From Nemertoderma westbladi (Eukaryota; Xenacoelomorpha; Nemertodermatida; Nemertodermatidae): a DNA stretch of 41,507 nt. The stretch spans positions 1 to 41,507 of the forward strand of contig JAUCBJ010004352.1 in assembly GCA_032718475.1 (NCBI GenBank). The letters are read 5' to 3'. The stretch's first letter is position 1, and each line of letters opens with the position of its first letter. Shown one piece after another: positions 23,176-32,585 of this stretch. A program made the position numbers and the translations under genes. The notes beneath the pieces are model-generated. The model ran no database searches and was not told the origin of the DNA. It worked only from the letters and a program-made list of their open reading frames with translations.

Positions 23176-23535
23176 TTAGTATCTCCTTTTAAACATCCGA
23201 GTATTCTTTGCTGCCAGTTGTTTTAATTGTTCTAGAACTCGGAATTTTTTATTGGCACTGTTGATAGCGTCAACGGCTGAGGTTATACTTCTGGGACAAT
23301 AATCAACACAATTGGGCAGCACCAATGTATCACAAGGACTGATACAGAGCGACGTTGGGTAGCCTGATTCTGTGCAAGCCATCAAGCAGTAATCCATTTC
23401 TTCCCTGAGACAAATATTACATTCGCTTAACTTAAATCGTTTCGCCTCTACCAGACTGGGGTGATGATGGAGACCGATCAGGCATAATAGCGATATCATT
23501 AGATGCGTTTTATTCCATTGTAATGATTTATGCAT
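23176..23535 (-). CDS. Putative secreted cysteine-rich protein, 119 aa
   Basis: Intact ATG-to-TAA frame. A hydrophobic segment at residues 12-30 ending SLVEA looks like a cleavable signal peptide, with KRF starting the mature part. Met1 and Met13 are both possible starts, and Met13 would place the signal at the very N-terminus. The mature part has eight cysteines at 39, 42, 50, 54, 64, 68, 76 and 80, spaced C-x2-C-x7-C-x3-C-x9-C-x3-C-x7-C-x3-C. Three CxxxC pairs after an initial CxxC suggest a disulphide-linked helical bundle. The C-terminal 35 residues are basic and lack cysteine (ending KRRY). It would act outside the cell, as a peptide hormone precursor, antimicrobial or venom-like peptide, or a structural factor. 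No family was recognised and function is unknown. It is the only non-transposon protein candidate here. It could be the terminal exon of a longer gene. Confidence 0.55.
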   Translation of the reverse strand: MHKSLQWNKTHLMISLLCLIGLHHHPSLVEAKRFKLSECNICLREEMDYCLMACTESGYPTSLCISPCDTLVLPNCVDYCPRSITSAVDAINSANKKFRVLEQLKQLAAKNTRMFKRRY

Positions 23536-24036
23536 AATGAAATTATGTTGTTATACTAGGCCTATTATTGTTACTTGTATACCAAATACTAGCTACAAGT
23601 ACTAACTACAAAATTAAAATTGCGGAAATGTATCATTAAAAACTAGTTTTAGAAACATATAAATAAAGATTTAATTTATAATTTTAATACTAAACTAAAA
23701 TTATAATAAGTGTTAATTAGTTTAATTTAATGATTAATTCTTTATAAGTATTAAACGTATGTGGTACTCAGGCAAACTCTTATAATTCGATACAAAAATT
23801 TTGGCTTACTATTATTAGCCACGAGGTGAAATTGTATCTCAGAAATATACTTAAGTAGATAGCTCATCTACTCTGTGTTTTGGATATGAAATTATACTCA
23901 TAAATAATACTAAATAATGCCCAATAACTTTCAATGAAAAATCTCAAAAATCTAATATTGGTAAAGTCCGACAGCCTGCCAGATGTAAAGTGCTGAGTTT
24001 AGTTTAGGAAGGAACATAATGAAATAGTGTAAATAT
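23536..24036. other. AT-rich sequence, possible promoter side of the small gene
   Basis: No clear promoter motif or gene was recognised. Confidence 0.4.
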
Positions 24037-24655
24037 AGACCATTGACAATAATCAACTAAGGAAGGTTGACGACTTCCAGTACCTTGGATCATGGATAGA
24101 GAGTAGCAAAAAGGACATAGAAGTTAGGAAAGCAAAGGCTTGGGTAGCTCTATCAAAAATGGATACCATCTGGAAATCAGATCTCTCCAGGCACCTGAAG
24201 ACTAAGTTCTTTCGAGCCACAGTGGAAAGTATATTTTTATACGGGGGTGAGACCTGGACAGTGGACACTGACTAAATCACTTGAACAACGAATTGATGGT
24301 TGCTGCTACACAAGACTACTAAGGGCATCCCTAAACATATGCTGGAGACAACACATGACAAACGCCGAGCTTTATGGTACAATACCACCTGTATCAACCA
24401 CCCTCCGTGAACGCAGATTAAGATTCAGTGGGCACTGCTGGAGAAGTAAAGACGAGGTCATACCATATTTACTATTCTGGCAACCAACACATGGAAAGCG
24501 TAGTCGTGGACGACCGGCCATAACATATATAGATCAACTTGAAAGGGATACTGAACTTGGGAGAAACGAAATTGCGACAACTATGGAGAATCGGGAAGCC
24601 TGGAAGGATCTCATTTCCACTGTCCGAGTTCGCTCGACCTAGTAGTAGTAGTAGT
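24037..24655 (+). mobile_element. RTE-like 3' end (family A), 5'-truncated
   Basis: The plus strand reads VDDFQYLGSWIESSKKD (RT7), KAKAWVALSKMDTIW, FFRATVESIFLYGGETW, a stop, then RLLRASLNICWRQHMTNAEL. It continues with RERRLRFSGHCWRSKDEV, LLFWQPTHGKRSRGRPA and an end at VRVRST with TAG. A (TAG)n tail follows directly. This is the thumb and C-terminal part of an RTE-like protein. It has at least one frameshift near 24140 and a stop near 24270, so it is non-functional. It shares high identity with the decayed copy at 5225-5970. The (TAG)n tail is also used by family B, which suggests a shared 3' recognition rule. Confidence 0.85.
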
Positions 24656-25733
24656 AGTAAATATAGACAAGAGGACAATGAACAATGTAATGTGCCTATT
24701 GAGTAAGTATTGGATATTGGATGTTGTGTTATTACGAAATTGTATCCCAAGCCCCATTATTGGATATTTAGCTATGGATAATAATTGTTAAATATAATAA
24801 TAGTAATAATAATAATTTATAAAGCGCCTTTACAAAGGTACAGGAGATCAAGGCGCTTATTAAACATATGATCATACAGCACAACACTGAACAAGGATAA
24901 AATAAATAAATTCTAATAAAATAAAATATATTATAATTACAAATAAAATCAAGAATCGCTTAGCACATACAAATACAATGGATAAAATAACTTATGGTTT
25001 GTTCAGAATATAATATTACAATATAGGGATAGTAATGCGGAGGGAGGTCATGCCATCAAGGGAAATTGAATGGATTAGCCATACCCATACTTAAATTATC
25101 CGACAATAGTCATCATGTCCTGGCTGTTTGCCTAGTACTGAAGAAGGATTAATTAGCGTGGGCCCAAACCCTCTAATGTTACAACCCTCGTGGTGAATGT
25201 CAGTCGCTTTGTATTAATGCAAACATATTCGGCCTGCACTAGAATACAAATAGGATTTGTATGCTTGAGACATTGTTGAAACCTCAGAAGGGCCTGTCAT
25301 AACTATACTACTGCCACTAAGTCGATCTCAGTTAGTGGAAATCAATCTTCAAGGCTTATTCCCCATTCTCTCAGTTACAATTTCGTTTCTCCTAAGTCCA
25401 GTATCCCTTTCAAGTAGTTCTACATATATACGTCATAGGCTGTCGTCCAAAGGAAAGCCTGGAAAAGTAGATCTGGTCCAGGTAACAGATATCGTCCACA
25501 TGCTCAAGCATACCATCCCTTGAGCCTATGCTCATCTAGTCGGAGACTTGCTGAGGACTTTCAAAGTTAACTGTCACATAACGCTTGAATATTGCACCAT
25601 TAAACTGCTCAGTGTGTGCATGATCTGTTTCTATGATCGCCGAGTCTGTGAGATGAAACGTTGTGTTCAGCCATTGGCATTCTCGAAACATCAACAAAAA
25701 CACAATGGCCTTTATAATAATGCCTTATAGGTT
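24656..25733. other. Intergenic, with a short SINE/MITE-like tract
   Basis: Around 24795-24870 an (ATA)n stretch leads into AAAGCGCCTTTACAAAGGTA and AAGGCGCTTATTAAA, an inverted AAAGCGCC/GGCGCTT pair of the type seen in short interspersed repeats of marine invertebrates. The rest holds no recognisable gene. Confidence 0.4.
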
Positions 25734-25738
25734 GGGGA

Positions 25739-26272
25739 TGTTAGCTTATCCAATTCCGCTAACACAAACCCATAGAGTGAGCCATAAAGCAATATTGGGA
25801 GCACGAGGTTGATTACCAATCAACCTCGTGTCAGCCCAGTAAACGGGGACAATAGGCCCCAAAGGAGACACACACAATAGGGGTCAGGGGCCAAACCCCT
25901 AACCGAGAGAGAACACAGGGAGTGAAGGGAAACACTCCAAAGGGTGCCAACAGGGGTATCAACCAATCAGAGGGGGGAAAGGCATCGATTGAGTAGCAAT
26001 AAGGCCACCGTGCAATATAACCAGTAACCTGTAATCATTCATTCAGTTTACTCAGTCAGATCAGTAGGGTGGAACGGGGACTTCTGTCACCGTCCGCTAC
26101 CGCCATCATACTTATATTACCTGTTGTGTCATACTATATCTATATCTATATATCAGACTATTATACCTTATACATATAACCGAACACCAGAACTCTTTTA
26201 CCTTTCACACACGGCGGGGACGCGTGGATAGAAAACCCAACGGATAAACCGGGATCCGTAGATCCCGTCACA
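25739..26272 (+). repeat. 5' LTR, 534 bp
   Basis: Starts TGTTAGCTTATCC and ends GATCCCGTCACA, matching the 3' LTR along its full length. Holds a perfect 13-bp-stem hairpin at 25802-25830 and a TATATC-rich stretch near 26138-26155 that could serve as a core promoter. Confidence 0.97.
25802..25830 (+). promoter_or_regulatory. Perfect hairpin in the LTR
   Basis: CACGAGGTTGATT and AATCAACCTCGTG are perfect inverted copies around ACC. The same structure is present in the 3' LTR (33007-33035), so it could form in both DNA and RNA ends. Its role is not known. Confidence 0.75.
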
Positions 26273-26340
26273 GTGACAGAATCAGATCCACCCAGCTGCC
26301 CTGACAGTGACAGAACTAGATCCGCCCAGCTGCCCTGACA
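26273..26340 (+). repeat. 34-bp direct repeat after the 5' LTR
   Basis: Two tandem 34-bp units (26273-26306, 26307-26340), each starting GTGACAGAA and ending CTGCCCTGACA, lie where the primer-binding site is expected. Neither begins with TGG. Confidence 0.9.
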
Positions 26341-26395
26341 GAGATAGAATAGAGCTACCGTCCTAGCTAGCGACGACCAGCTACCAAAGACGACG

Positions 26396-28198
26396 ATGAG
26401 AGAGAGAGGAACGACACCGCCGCGGACCCCGGACGACGACCTAACGATCCGTGAGGCCACGGCGAGACGATACGAACCCACGACGCCGATCGATGCTACG
26501 CCGACCACGTCGACGCAGGTTGACGCCACGTCGACAACGAGCAACCCGGCGAACCAAGATGTGGGGGGTCGTCTACAACCGGAGAGCGAGTCGAGGGAAG
26601 GAGACGAGAAGGGAGGAGAAGAGAAAGACGAGTCGACGCGGAGCGAGGGTCGACATACCGATGTCACCGGTCAGCCACAGGCCGAGGACGACGGACGGTC
26701 CACCGGAACGGCAACGGTGGGGCCGTCGGTACGACGTCGGACCCGGAGAGACAGAGGAGAGATCGGCGACGAGGACGTCGGGGTTTCTGATCGACTTCGA
26801 CGGGCCTACAACGCGACCCGGGAACTACTAAAGGAGGCCAAGGAGGGGGCGAAGGTAGACGAGGTGAGACTGAGGAGACGACTAGGTGAGTCGAACAGGT
26901 ACCTTGATCACCTAGTGTGTTCTGGGCAGAGAGAACTAGCCGAGGAGAGGGCGTGGGGAGTTGCCTTCGGACTGTTTGAACTATGGGAATGTGGGGGTAT
27001 GGAGCCTAGTGTAGTGTACATAGGGCCATACTTAGTCGATGCCCGGGGAGCAAAATTAGTGGGTTGGAAGAGACCTGAGGAGGGCGAATCCGAGGTTAAA
27101 CCCAAGGATTCGGTCTCGTCGGTCGGAAGAAGTTCCGGGAAGCGGGGGAAAGTTGGTAGGACGGAGGGGCGACGGGAGTCCGTCGCAACCGATAAGTCTG
27201 CTACATCCTCCGCAAAAGAAAGAAGGGTGCGGGAGAGATATCTAAAGTGTAAATTAGGAATGGCGGCGGCAGAGCAGGAACAGTTAGAGTGGCAATTGAG
27301 GAGTGAAACCACATTATTAGAGTTGGCAAGGGAGGATAGAGAGAGAGCCGAGGAGCGAAGAGATCGGGAGATGAGAGTAGAGAGCGAGCCGGCGAGCTGG
27401 TTTGATATGCTTGCGAGAGAGACGGCCGAGCGAAGTTTACGAGGGTACAGAGAGAGAGAGATAGAGAAAGAGCGTGACCGGGATGATTTGTGTGCCAGGA
27501 TAGGGAGGCTTGCGCAATATCAAGCCAAACTTAAACGGCGCCGACTAGAACTGGCGCGGTTGGAAATGTCAGAGAGTGAGACCCCACTTACAGGCACCGG
27601 GCGAGAGAACCAGAACTGGTGTAGCCGTACGGGCGGGGGGGGTAGTAGTAGTACGTTAGAGACAGTTAATGTTAATAGTACCGTAGTAAATAACCCTAAT
27701 CCCTTTATTACAGGAAATATTTTACCCGGTAGTAGTAATTTAAGTTTAAATTCAAATAATAACATTAATTCAAATATTCAGAATAATTCAAATAATACGA
27801 ATAATAATTTAAATTTTGAAAATAATAACAATCCTAATTTAAATAATTTAAATAATAATCCCGTTTCAAATTCTAATAATTTAATTGATTTAACAAATAA
27901 TATTGGGAATGGTGCTATTGATATGAGCGTGTCGGACGTGCATAACCCGACAGACGGTGGCCTGGTAGGCCACGTAGTTAGTAGGCAGGAAGTGGCAGGG
28001 CTGAGCCAACCCGACGGCGGCCTGGTAGGCCACGTAGTTGGTAGGCAGGAGGTAGCGGGGTTGAGCCAACCCGAGGTGGGCCTGATGGGCCACGCAGTAG
28101 TAGAGAGAGAGGCGGGGGTGAATAGACCCAGCCGTAGTAGAGACAGTGCGTCGACTAGAGAGGGGTGTAGAGACGAAGTAAGAGATATTGAAGTTTGA
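26396..28198 (+). CDS. gag-like ORF, first part (600 codons)
   Basis: Starts at ATG 26396, 123 bp after the LTR. Residues 1-135 are charged and disordered. Residues 138-225 form a more ordered segment (LRRAYNATRELLKEA, LFELWECGG, VVYIGPYLVDARGAKLVGW). Residues 280-390 are highly charged Arg/Glu/Lys, a likely coiled coil. An Asn-rich stretch follows (430-510). Then comes a threefold 20-residue repeat near 521-580 (DGGLVGHV, DGGLVGHV, EVGLMGHA). It ends at TGA 28196-28198, but the same frame stays open beyond for 1,896 more nucleotides, so this stop interrupts a longer gag. The order suggests a structural capsid/assembly protein with no enzyme. Family assignment comes from the zinc knuckles of the second part. 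Confidence 0.8.
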   Translation: MRERGTTPPRTPDDDLTIREATARRYEPTTPIDATPTTSTQVDATSTTSNPANQDVGGRLQPESESREGDEKGGEEKDESTRSEGRHTDVTGQPQAEDDGRSTGTATVGPSVRRRTRRDRGEIGDEDVGVSDRLRRAYNATRELLKEAKEGAKVDEVRLRRRLGESNRYLDHLVCSGQRELAEERAWGVAFGLFELWECGGMEPSVVYIGPYLVDARGAKLVGWKRPEEGESEVKPKDSVSSVGRSSGKRGKVGRTEGRRESVATDKSATSSAKERRVRERYLKCKLGMAAAEQEQLEWQLRSETTLLELAREDRERAEERRDREMRVESEPASWFDMLARETAERSLRGYREREIEKERDRDDLCARIGRLAQYQAKLKRRRLELARLEMSESETPLTGTGRENQNWCSRTGGGGSSSTLETVNVNSTVVNNPNPFITGNILPGSSNLSLNSNNNINSNIQNNSNNTNNNLNFENNNNPNLNNLNNNPVSNSNNLIDLTNNIGNGAIDMSVSDVHNPTDGGLVGHVVSRQEVAGLSQPDGGLVGHVVGRQEVAGLSQPEVGLMGHAVVEREAGVNRPSRSRDSASTREGCRDEVRDIEV

Positions 28199-30094
28199 TG
28201 TGGCGAGTGGGGGGGGGGGGCTACCGGCGCCCCACCACGTAAGACTAGTGGCGAGAGAGGGGGGGCAGAGAATGCCCCACAAGAGGGACGCAGAAGTGTA
28301 GTAAGAGATAGTGGAGTTAGAAGTGGCGGGTGGGGGGGGGCTACGGGCACCCCACCGCGAGAAGTTAGTAGAGAGAGAGGGGGGACAGAGAGTGTCCCAC
28401 AGCCGTCAGCGGATAATGCGCGGGCCGAATCAGGTAAACCGCAACAACCGGCGACGGAGAGTAATAGGGGGATTGCGAGTATCCCCAGCGGCGTGCGATC
28501 GAGCAGAGAGAGGCAGGTTGACGTCGCGAGAGGGCAGGCGAAGCGTCGAGCCCGATCAGAAGAGAGAAGAAGAACAGTGGAGTTTAACCGGGAGGTCGAC
28601 GAGAGATCTCACGAGCCGGAATACTACACAGAAAAGAGAAGAAGAGAAGATAGTAGAAGAAGTGTCGCCACGAACGATAGCAGTGCGAGGACGGATAACG
28701 GACCGTCGACAGTAGAGATGGAGTTAGGGAGTCAGTGGGGTCGAACTTCGGGAGATTGCCGTCGCCCCGGAGAAACGCACCGCACGCCAAGAGAGGGGTA
28801 CAGGGGGTACCAATACAAAGTCGAGAACAGGAGAGGGGATCGAAGAGAAGCTTCCCGACGGGATATAGCTGCCGATCGAGAGTGCAGTAGTCGCGGGGAG
28901 ATTCGAGATTCGCGAAGAATAAACTTCGGTTCGGAAGGGCACATGCAGACTGCAGGACATACTGTAGGCCTTACTGCACATACTATTATAGGCCATGCTG
29001 GGAGGGATAGAGTAGGCGATGGGGTAGCGCGAACGACGGAATTAAACCCGGAAGTCGCGGAGTACATACCGGTAGGTAGGCGAGAGGTAGGTAGGCCTAT
29101 ATCGGTACAGCAGCATGACTATAATACACAGGGACATAACATATATCCAGGGGAGGGGGGAGTTATTGGAGATAGACGTATGGGCCCCAATGTATTAACA
29201 TCAATCCCAGTACCAAACATACCGGCTGGGGGGGGACAGGGTGACATTCCCCCATCACAATATCGACAATATACCCCGATAGGAGCAAGAATATCGAACT
29301 CCCTGGACGAGAGCAGGTCGTGCGGACAGTCACCACCACACGCGGCCATACAGGGGACTACCAGTCCACAGTTAGCTGGTAGTAGGGCCACACCGTGGCA
29401 GGGACAGAAAGAAAATAACACCAAAAATAAACACAATCCCAATATACCCAGTAGGCCGAGTCTAGACAACCAAAACATTAAATCGGTACATATAAACCTA
29501 AGCGCGATACGTGAAGGACTATACAGGAAACGCTATAATCCAGGATTCCAATGTCAATTACATCGGGACGGAACTCATAAGACCAGGAGTTGTAAGTACT
29601 GGCAAGCGTTGCCCAAACGAGATCGTGTAGCCTACACAGACGCAAACGGACTATGTCATCGATGTGTGGTAAAAGGACACAGATCCGGAGAGTGTTGGAA
29701 AGGGAAAGGATATGAAAGGACTAAACCAGGGGCAGAGAAGCCCATTAGCAAACATAAGGGAGTCGGGAAAGTAGGAGGAGGCGTGTTGCATACACACGCA
29801 GGACGGACACAGTGCGAGGGGGCATTGCACGGGCAGACACCGCGTATACCGAGGGACGAGCGGGGGTCGTCGAGGGCTTTAATGCCAGCGCACATACGAA
29901 GGGGGAGGCCAGCAAAGGTGGCACCGAAGAGAGTGTGGCGAAGAGTTAGAGGGCGTATAGGGGGGCAGCAGGAGAGTGCCTACCGGAAGAAGGGGCACGT
30001 GAGAGTTTTTAGTCGTCCAAAGTTTTGGACTGAGGGGGGTGGGAATGAGGGCGAGACGCCCTTCCCACGCACAAAATATAAAATAATTATTTAA
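28199..30094 (+). CDS. gag-like ORF, continuation with zinc knuckles (to stop at 30094)
   Basis: Same frame as the upstream ORF. A frame reported from GTG 28493 gives 533 residues, but the frame is open from 28199. Just after the TGA, two copies of a GGWGGATGTPP-like segment repeat. The middle is Arg/Gly/Pro-rich and basic. Two zinc knuckles follow: C-x2-H-x4-H-x4-C at 29552-29593 (CQLHRDGTHKTRSC) and canonical C-x2-C-x4-H-x4-C at 29654-29695 (CHRCVVKGHRSGEC). Their 20-residue spacing is typical of Bel/Pao gag. The second Cys of the first knuckle is His. A basic tail ends at TAA. No protease DSG or RT motif follows. Expression would require readthrough of the TGA or internal initiation. Confidence 0.75.
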   Translation, partial: CGEWGGGATGAPPRKTSGERGGAENAPQEGRRSVVRDSGVRSGGWGGATGTPPREVSRERGGTESVPQPSADNARAESGKPQQPATESNRGIASIPSGVRSSRERQVDVARGQAKRRARSEERRRTVEFNREVDERSHEPEYYTEKRRREDSRRSVATNDSSARTDNGPSTVEMELGSQWGRTSGDCRRPGETHRTPREGYRGYQYKVENRRGDRREASRRDIAADRECSSRGEIRDSRRINFGSEGHMQTAGHTVGLTAHTIIGHAGRDRVGDGVARTTELNPEVAEYIPVGRREVGRPISVQQHDYNTQGHNIYPGEGGVIGDRRMGPNVLTSIPVPNIPAGGGQGDIPPSQYRQYTPIGARISNSLDESRSCGQSPPHAAIQGTTSPQLAGSRATPWQGQKENNTKNKHNPNIPSRPSLDNQNIKSVHINLSAIREGLYRKRYNPGFQCQLHRDGTHKTRSCKYWQALPKRDRVAYTDANGLCHRCVVKGHRSGECWKGKGYERTKPGAEKPISKHKGVGKVGGGVLHTHAGRTQCEGALHGQTPRIPRDERGSSRALMPAHIRRGRPAKVAPKRVWRRVRGRIGGQQESAYRKKGHVRVFSRPKFWTEGGGNEGETPFPRTKYKIII

Positions 30095-30134
30095 TTAAAA
30101 ATAAGAAAATAATTAAATAATAGAGTAGGTAGAA

Positions 30135-30147
30135 GTTAGGTAGTAAG

Positions 30148-30188
<41 letters not shown>

Positions 30189-31670
30189 AAGAGGATACGT
30201 AGTACCGTTAGTTAGAGAGTTAGTAGGTACGTAGTACCTAATCAGAGTTAGAGTTAGTAGGTACGTAGTACCTAGAGTTAGAGAGTTAGTAGGTACGTAG
30301 TACCTAGAGTTAGTTAGAGTTAGTAGGTACGTAGTACCTAGAGTTAGTTAGAGTTAGTAGGTACGTAGTACCTAATCAGAGTTAGAGTTAGTAAGTACGT
30401 AGTACCTAGAGTTAGAGAGTTAGTAGGTACGTAGTACCGATAGTTAGAGAGTTAGTAGGTACGTAGTACCTAGTTAGAGTTAGAGTTAGTAGGTACGTGG
30501 TACCTAGTTAGAGTTAGAGCTAGAGGGTACGTAGCACCGCTAGTTAGAGTTAGAGTTAGAGGGTATGTAGTACCGCTAGTTAGAGTTAGAGTTAGTAGGT
30601 ACGTAGTACCTAGAGTTAGTTAGAGAGTCAGTAGGTACGTGGTACCTAGTTAGAGTTAGAGTTAGTAGGTATGTAGTACCTAGAGTTAGTTAGAGAGTCA
30701 GTAGGTACGTGGTACCTAGTTAGAGTTAGAGTTAGTAGGTACGTGGTACCTAGTTAGAGTTAGAGCTAGAGGGTACGTAAGTACCGCTACTTAGTTAGAG
30801 AGTTGGAGGGTACGTAAGTACCGCTAGTTAGTTAGAGTTAGAGGGTACGTAAGTACCGCTAGTTAGTTAGAGTTAGAGGGTACGTAAGTACCGATTAGAG
30901 AGTAAGAGTTAGAGGGTACGCAGTACCGTTAGAGAGTAGGAGCTAAGGGGTACGTAGTACCATTAGTTAGTAAGAGTCAGCTAGTTAGTTAGTTAAGGGT
31001 ACGTAGTACCGCTAGTTAGCTAGAGTAGTTAGAGGGTACGTAGTACCATTAGTCAGTAGGAGTTAGTTAGTTGAGGGTACGTAGTACCGCTAGCTAGCTA
31101 GAGAGTAAGAGTTAGTTAGTTAGTTAGTTAGTTAGTTGAGGGTACGTAGTACCGATAGTTAGAGAGTTAGTAGGTACGTAATACCTAGTTAGAGTTAGAG
31201 TTAGAGGGTACGTAGTACCGATAGTTAGAGAGTTAGAGGGTACGTAGTACCAATAGTTAGTTAGAGTTAGTAGGTACGTAGTACCTAGTTAGAGTTAGAG
31301 TTAGTAGGTACGTGGTACCTAGTTAGAGTTAGAGTTAGAGGGTACGTAGTACCGATAGTTAGAGAGTCAGTAGGTACGTAGTACCTAGTTAGAGTTAGAG
31401 TTAGAGGGTATGTAGTACCGATAGTTAGAGAGTTAGAGGGTACGTAGTACCAATAGTTAGTTAGAGTTAGAGGGTACGTAAGTACCGGTTAGAGAGTAAG
31501 AGTAAGAGGGTACGTAGTACCGCTAGCTAGTAGAGAGAGCTAGAGTAGTAAGAGGGTACGTTGTACCGCTAGCTAGTAGAGAGAGCTAGAGTAGTAAGAG
31601 GGTACGTAGTACCGCTAGCTAGTAGAGAGAGCTAGAGTAGTAAGAGGGTACGTAGTACCGCTAGTTAGGG
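30135..31670 (+). repeat. GTTAG-rich array with about 41 GGTAC...GTACC hairpins
   Basis: After a (GTTA)n run, the word GGTACGTAGTACC recurs roughly every 31-45 bp, separated by GTTAGAGTTAGTAG-type linkers. By eye I count about 41. Each has stem GGTAC/GTACC and loop GTA. Most variants alter the loop (GTG, GTAA, GCA, GTT) and leave the stem intact. A few give a G-U wobble (GGTATGTAGTACC) or one mismatch (GTAGCACC, GTAATACC). It lies in the transcribed interior of the LTR element, in sense orientation, after gag. Confidence 0.92.
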
Positions 31671-32585
31671 GTGTTAGTAGTAGCAGTAGAGGGTTGTGGG
31701 CACCGTAAGCGCCACGTAGTTAGAGTTGGTAGAGAATGCGCTGAACTTAGTGGGGCACGGGCGTGATGATGTGTTTGATGTAAGAGCAGGGTATGTTGAT
31801 TAGGGTGGGTGCCGGGCACAAGAGGTGCCGGGCACAAAAAGAGTTAGTAGTAGAGTTAGTTGAGTTAGTAGAGAGTTAGTAGAGTTAGTAGAGTTAGAAG
31901 GTGCCGGGCACAAGAGGTGCCGGGCACAAAAAGAGTTAGTAGAGTTAGAAGGTGCCGGGCACAAGAGGTGCCGGGCACAAAAAGAGTTAGTAGAGTTAGA
32001 AGAGAGTTAGTAGAGTTAGTAGAGTCAGTAGTAGTTCACATAATTAACGTACCCACTCTGCCGGCACTCAGAGCGTCACGTGTAGGCGATGAGATGTAAA
32101 GGGGATGTAGAGGAGTAGAGACGGGCACATAGGGTGCCAGAGAGTAGAAGAGAAGAGAGGGCACATAGGGTGCCAGGTAGTAGAGCTAGAGAGGTAGTAG
32201 AGTAGAGTAGTAGAAGGGCACATAGGGTGCCAGATAGTAGAATGGTTGTGGGCACCGCAAGCGCCACGTAGTTAGAAGAGTGGAGTAGAGTTAGTAGAGC
32301 TAGTTAGTAGAGTTAGCAGAGCTAGTGGAGTAGAGTTAGTAGAGCTAGTTAGCAGAGTTGGTAGACTCAGAGGAGTCAAGTAGAGTTAGTAGAACTAGAA
32401 AGTTAGTAGGAGTTAGTTAGACCTAGTAGAGAGTTAGAGTCAGTAGAAAGTTAGAGGCTCTCAGTTAGAGCTAGAAGTAGTAAGAGTTAGTAGTTAGCAG
32501 AGTTAGTTAGATAGTTAGAGTTAGTAAGCAGTAGGTAGATAGTATGATAGCACAGGGGTAGCATTAGAGATTAAAGCCTTAGGGA
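31671..32585 (+). repeat. Second hairpin set in TTAGTAG-type linker
   Basis: GTGCCGGGCAC occurs six times in three pairs (31809, 31825; 31901, 31917; 31952, 31968). GGCACATAGGGTGCC occurs three times (near 32124, 32159, 32217). The larger word GGGCACCG[T/C]AAGCGCCACG occurs twice (near 31698 and 32252). Each is a short GC-rich stem-loop embedded in GTTAGTAGAG linkers. No reading frame is evident. Confidence 0.85.

Noticed and set aside
26273-26340. tRNA primer-binding site
   Set aside because: The bases after the 5' LTR start GTGACAGAA and do not begin with TGG; no tRNA 3' end complement could be recognised by eye.
28311-28715. 134-codon plus frame overlapping the gag continuation
   Set aside because: It is out of frame with gag and ends without a domain. 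The gag frame itself is open through the same bases and carries the zinc knuckles further on.
26161-30000. Minus-strand frames in the LTR element (for example 27778-28350, 29119-29478)
   Set aside because: They lie antisense to the gag frame in GC-rich, stop-poor DNA with no domain.
30135-32585. Telomere-like repeat
   Set aside because: GTTAG words occur, but they are irregular, interspersed with hairpins and inside an LTR element, unlike a TTAGGG or TTAGG array.
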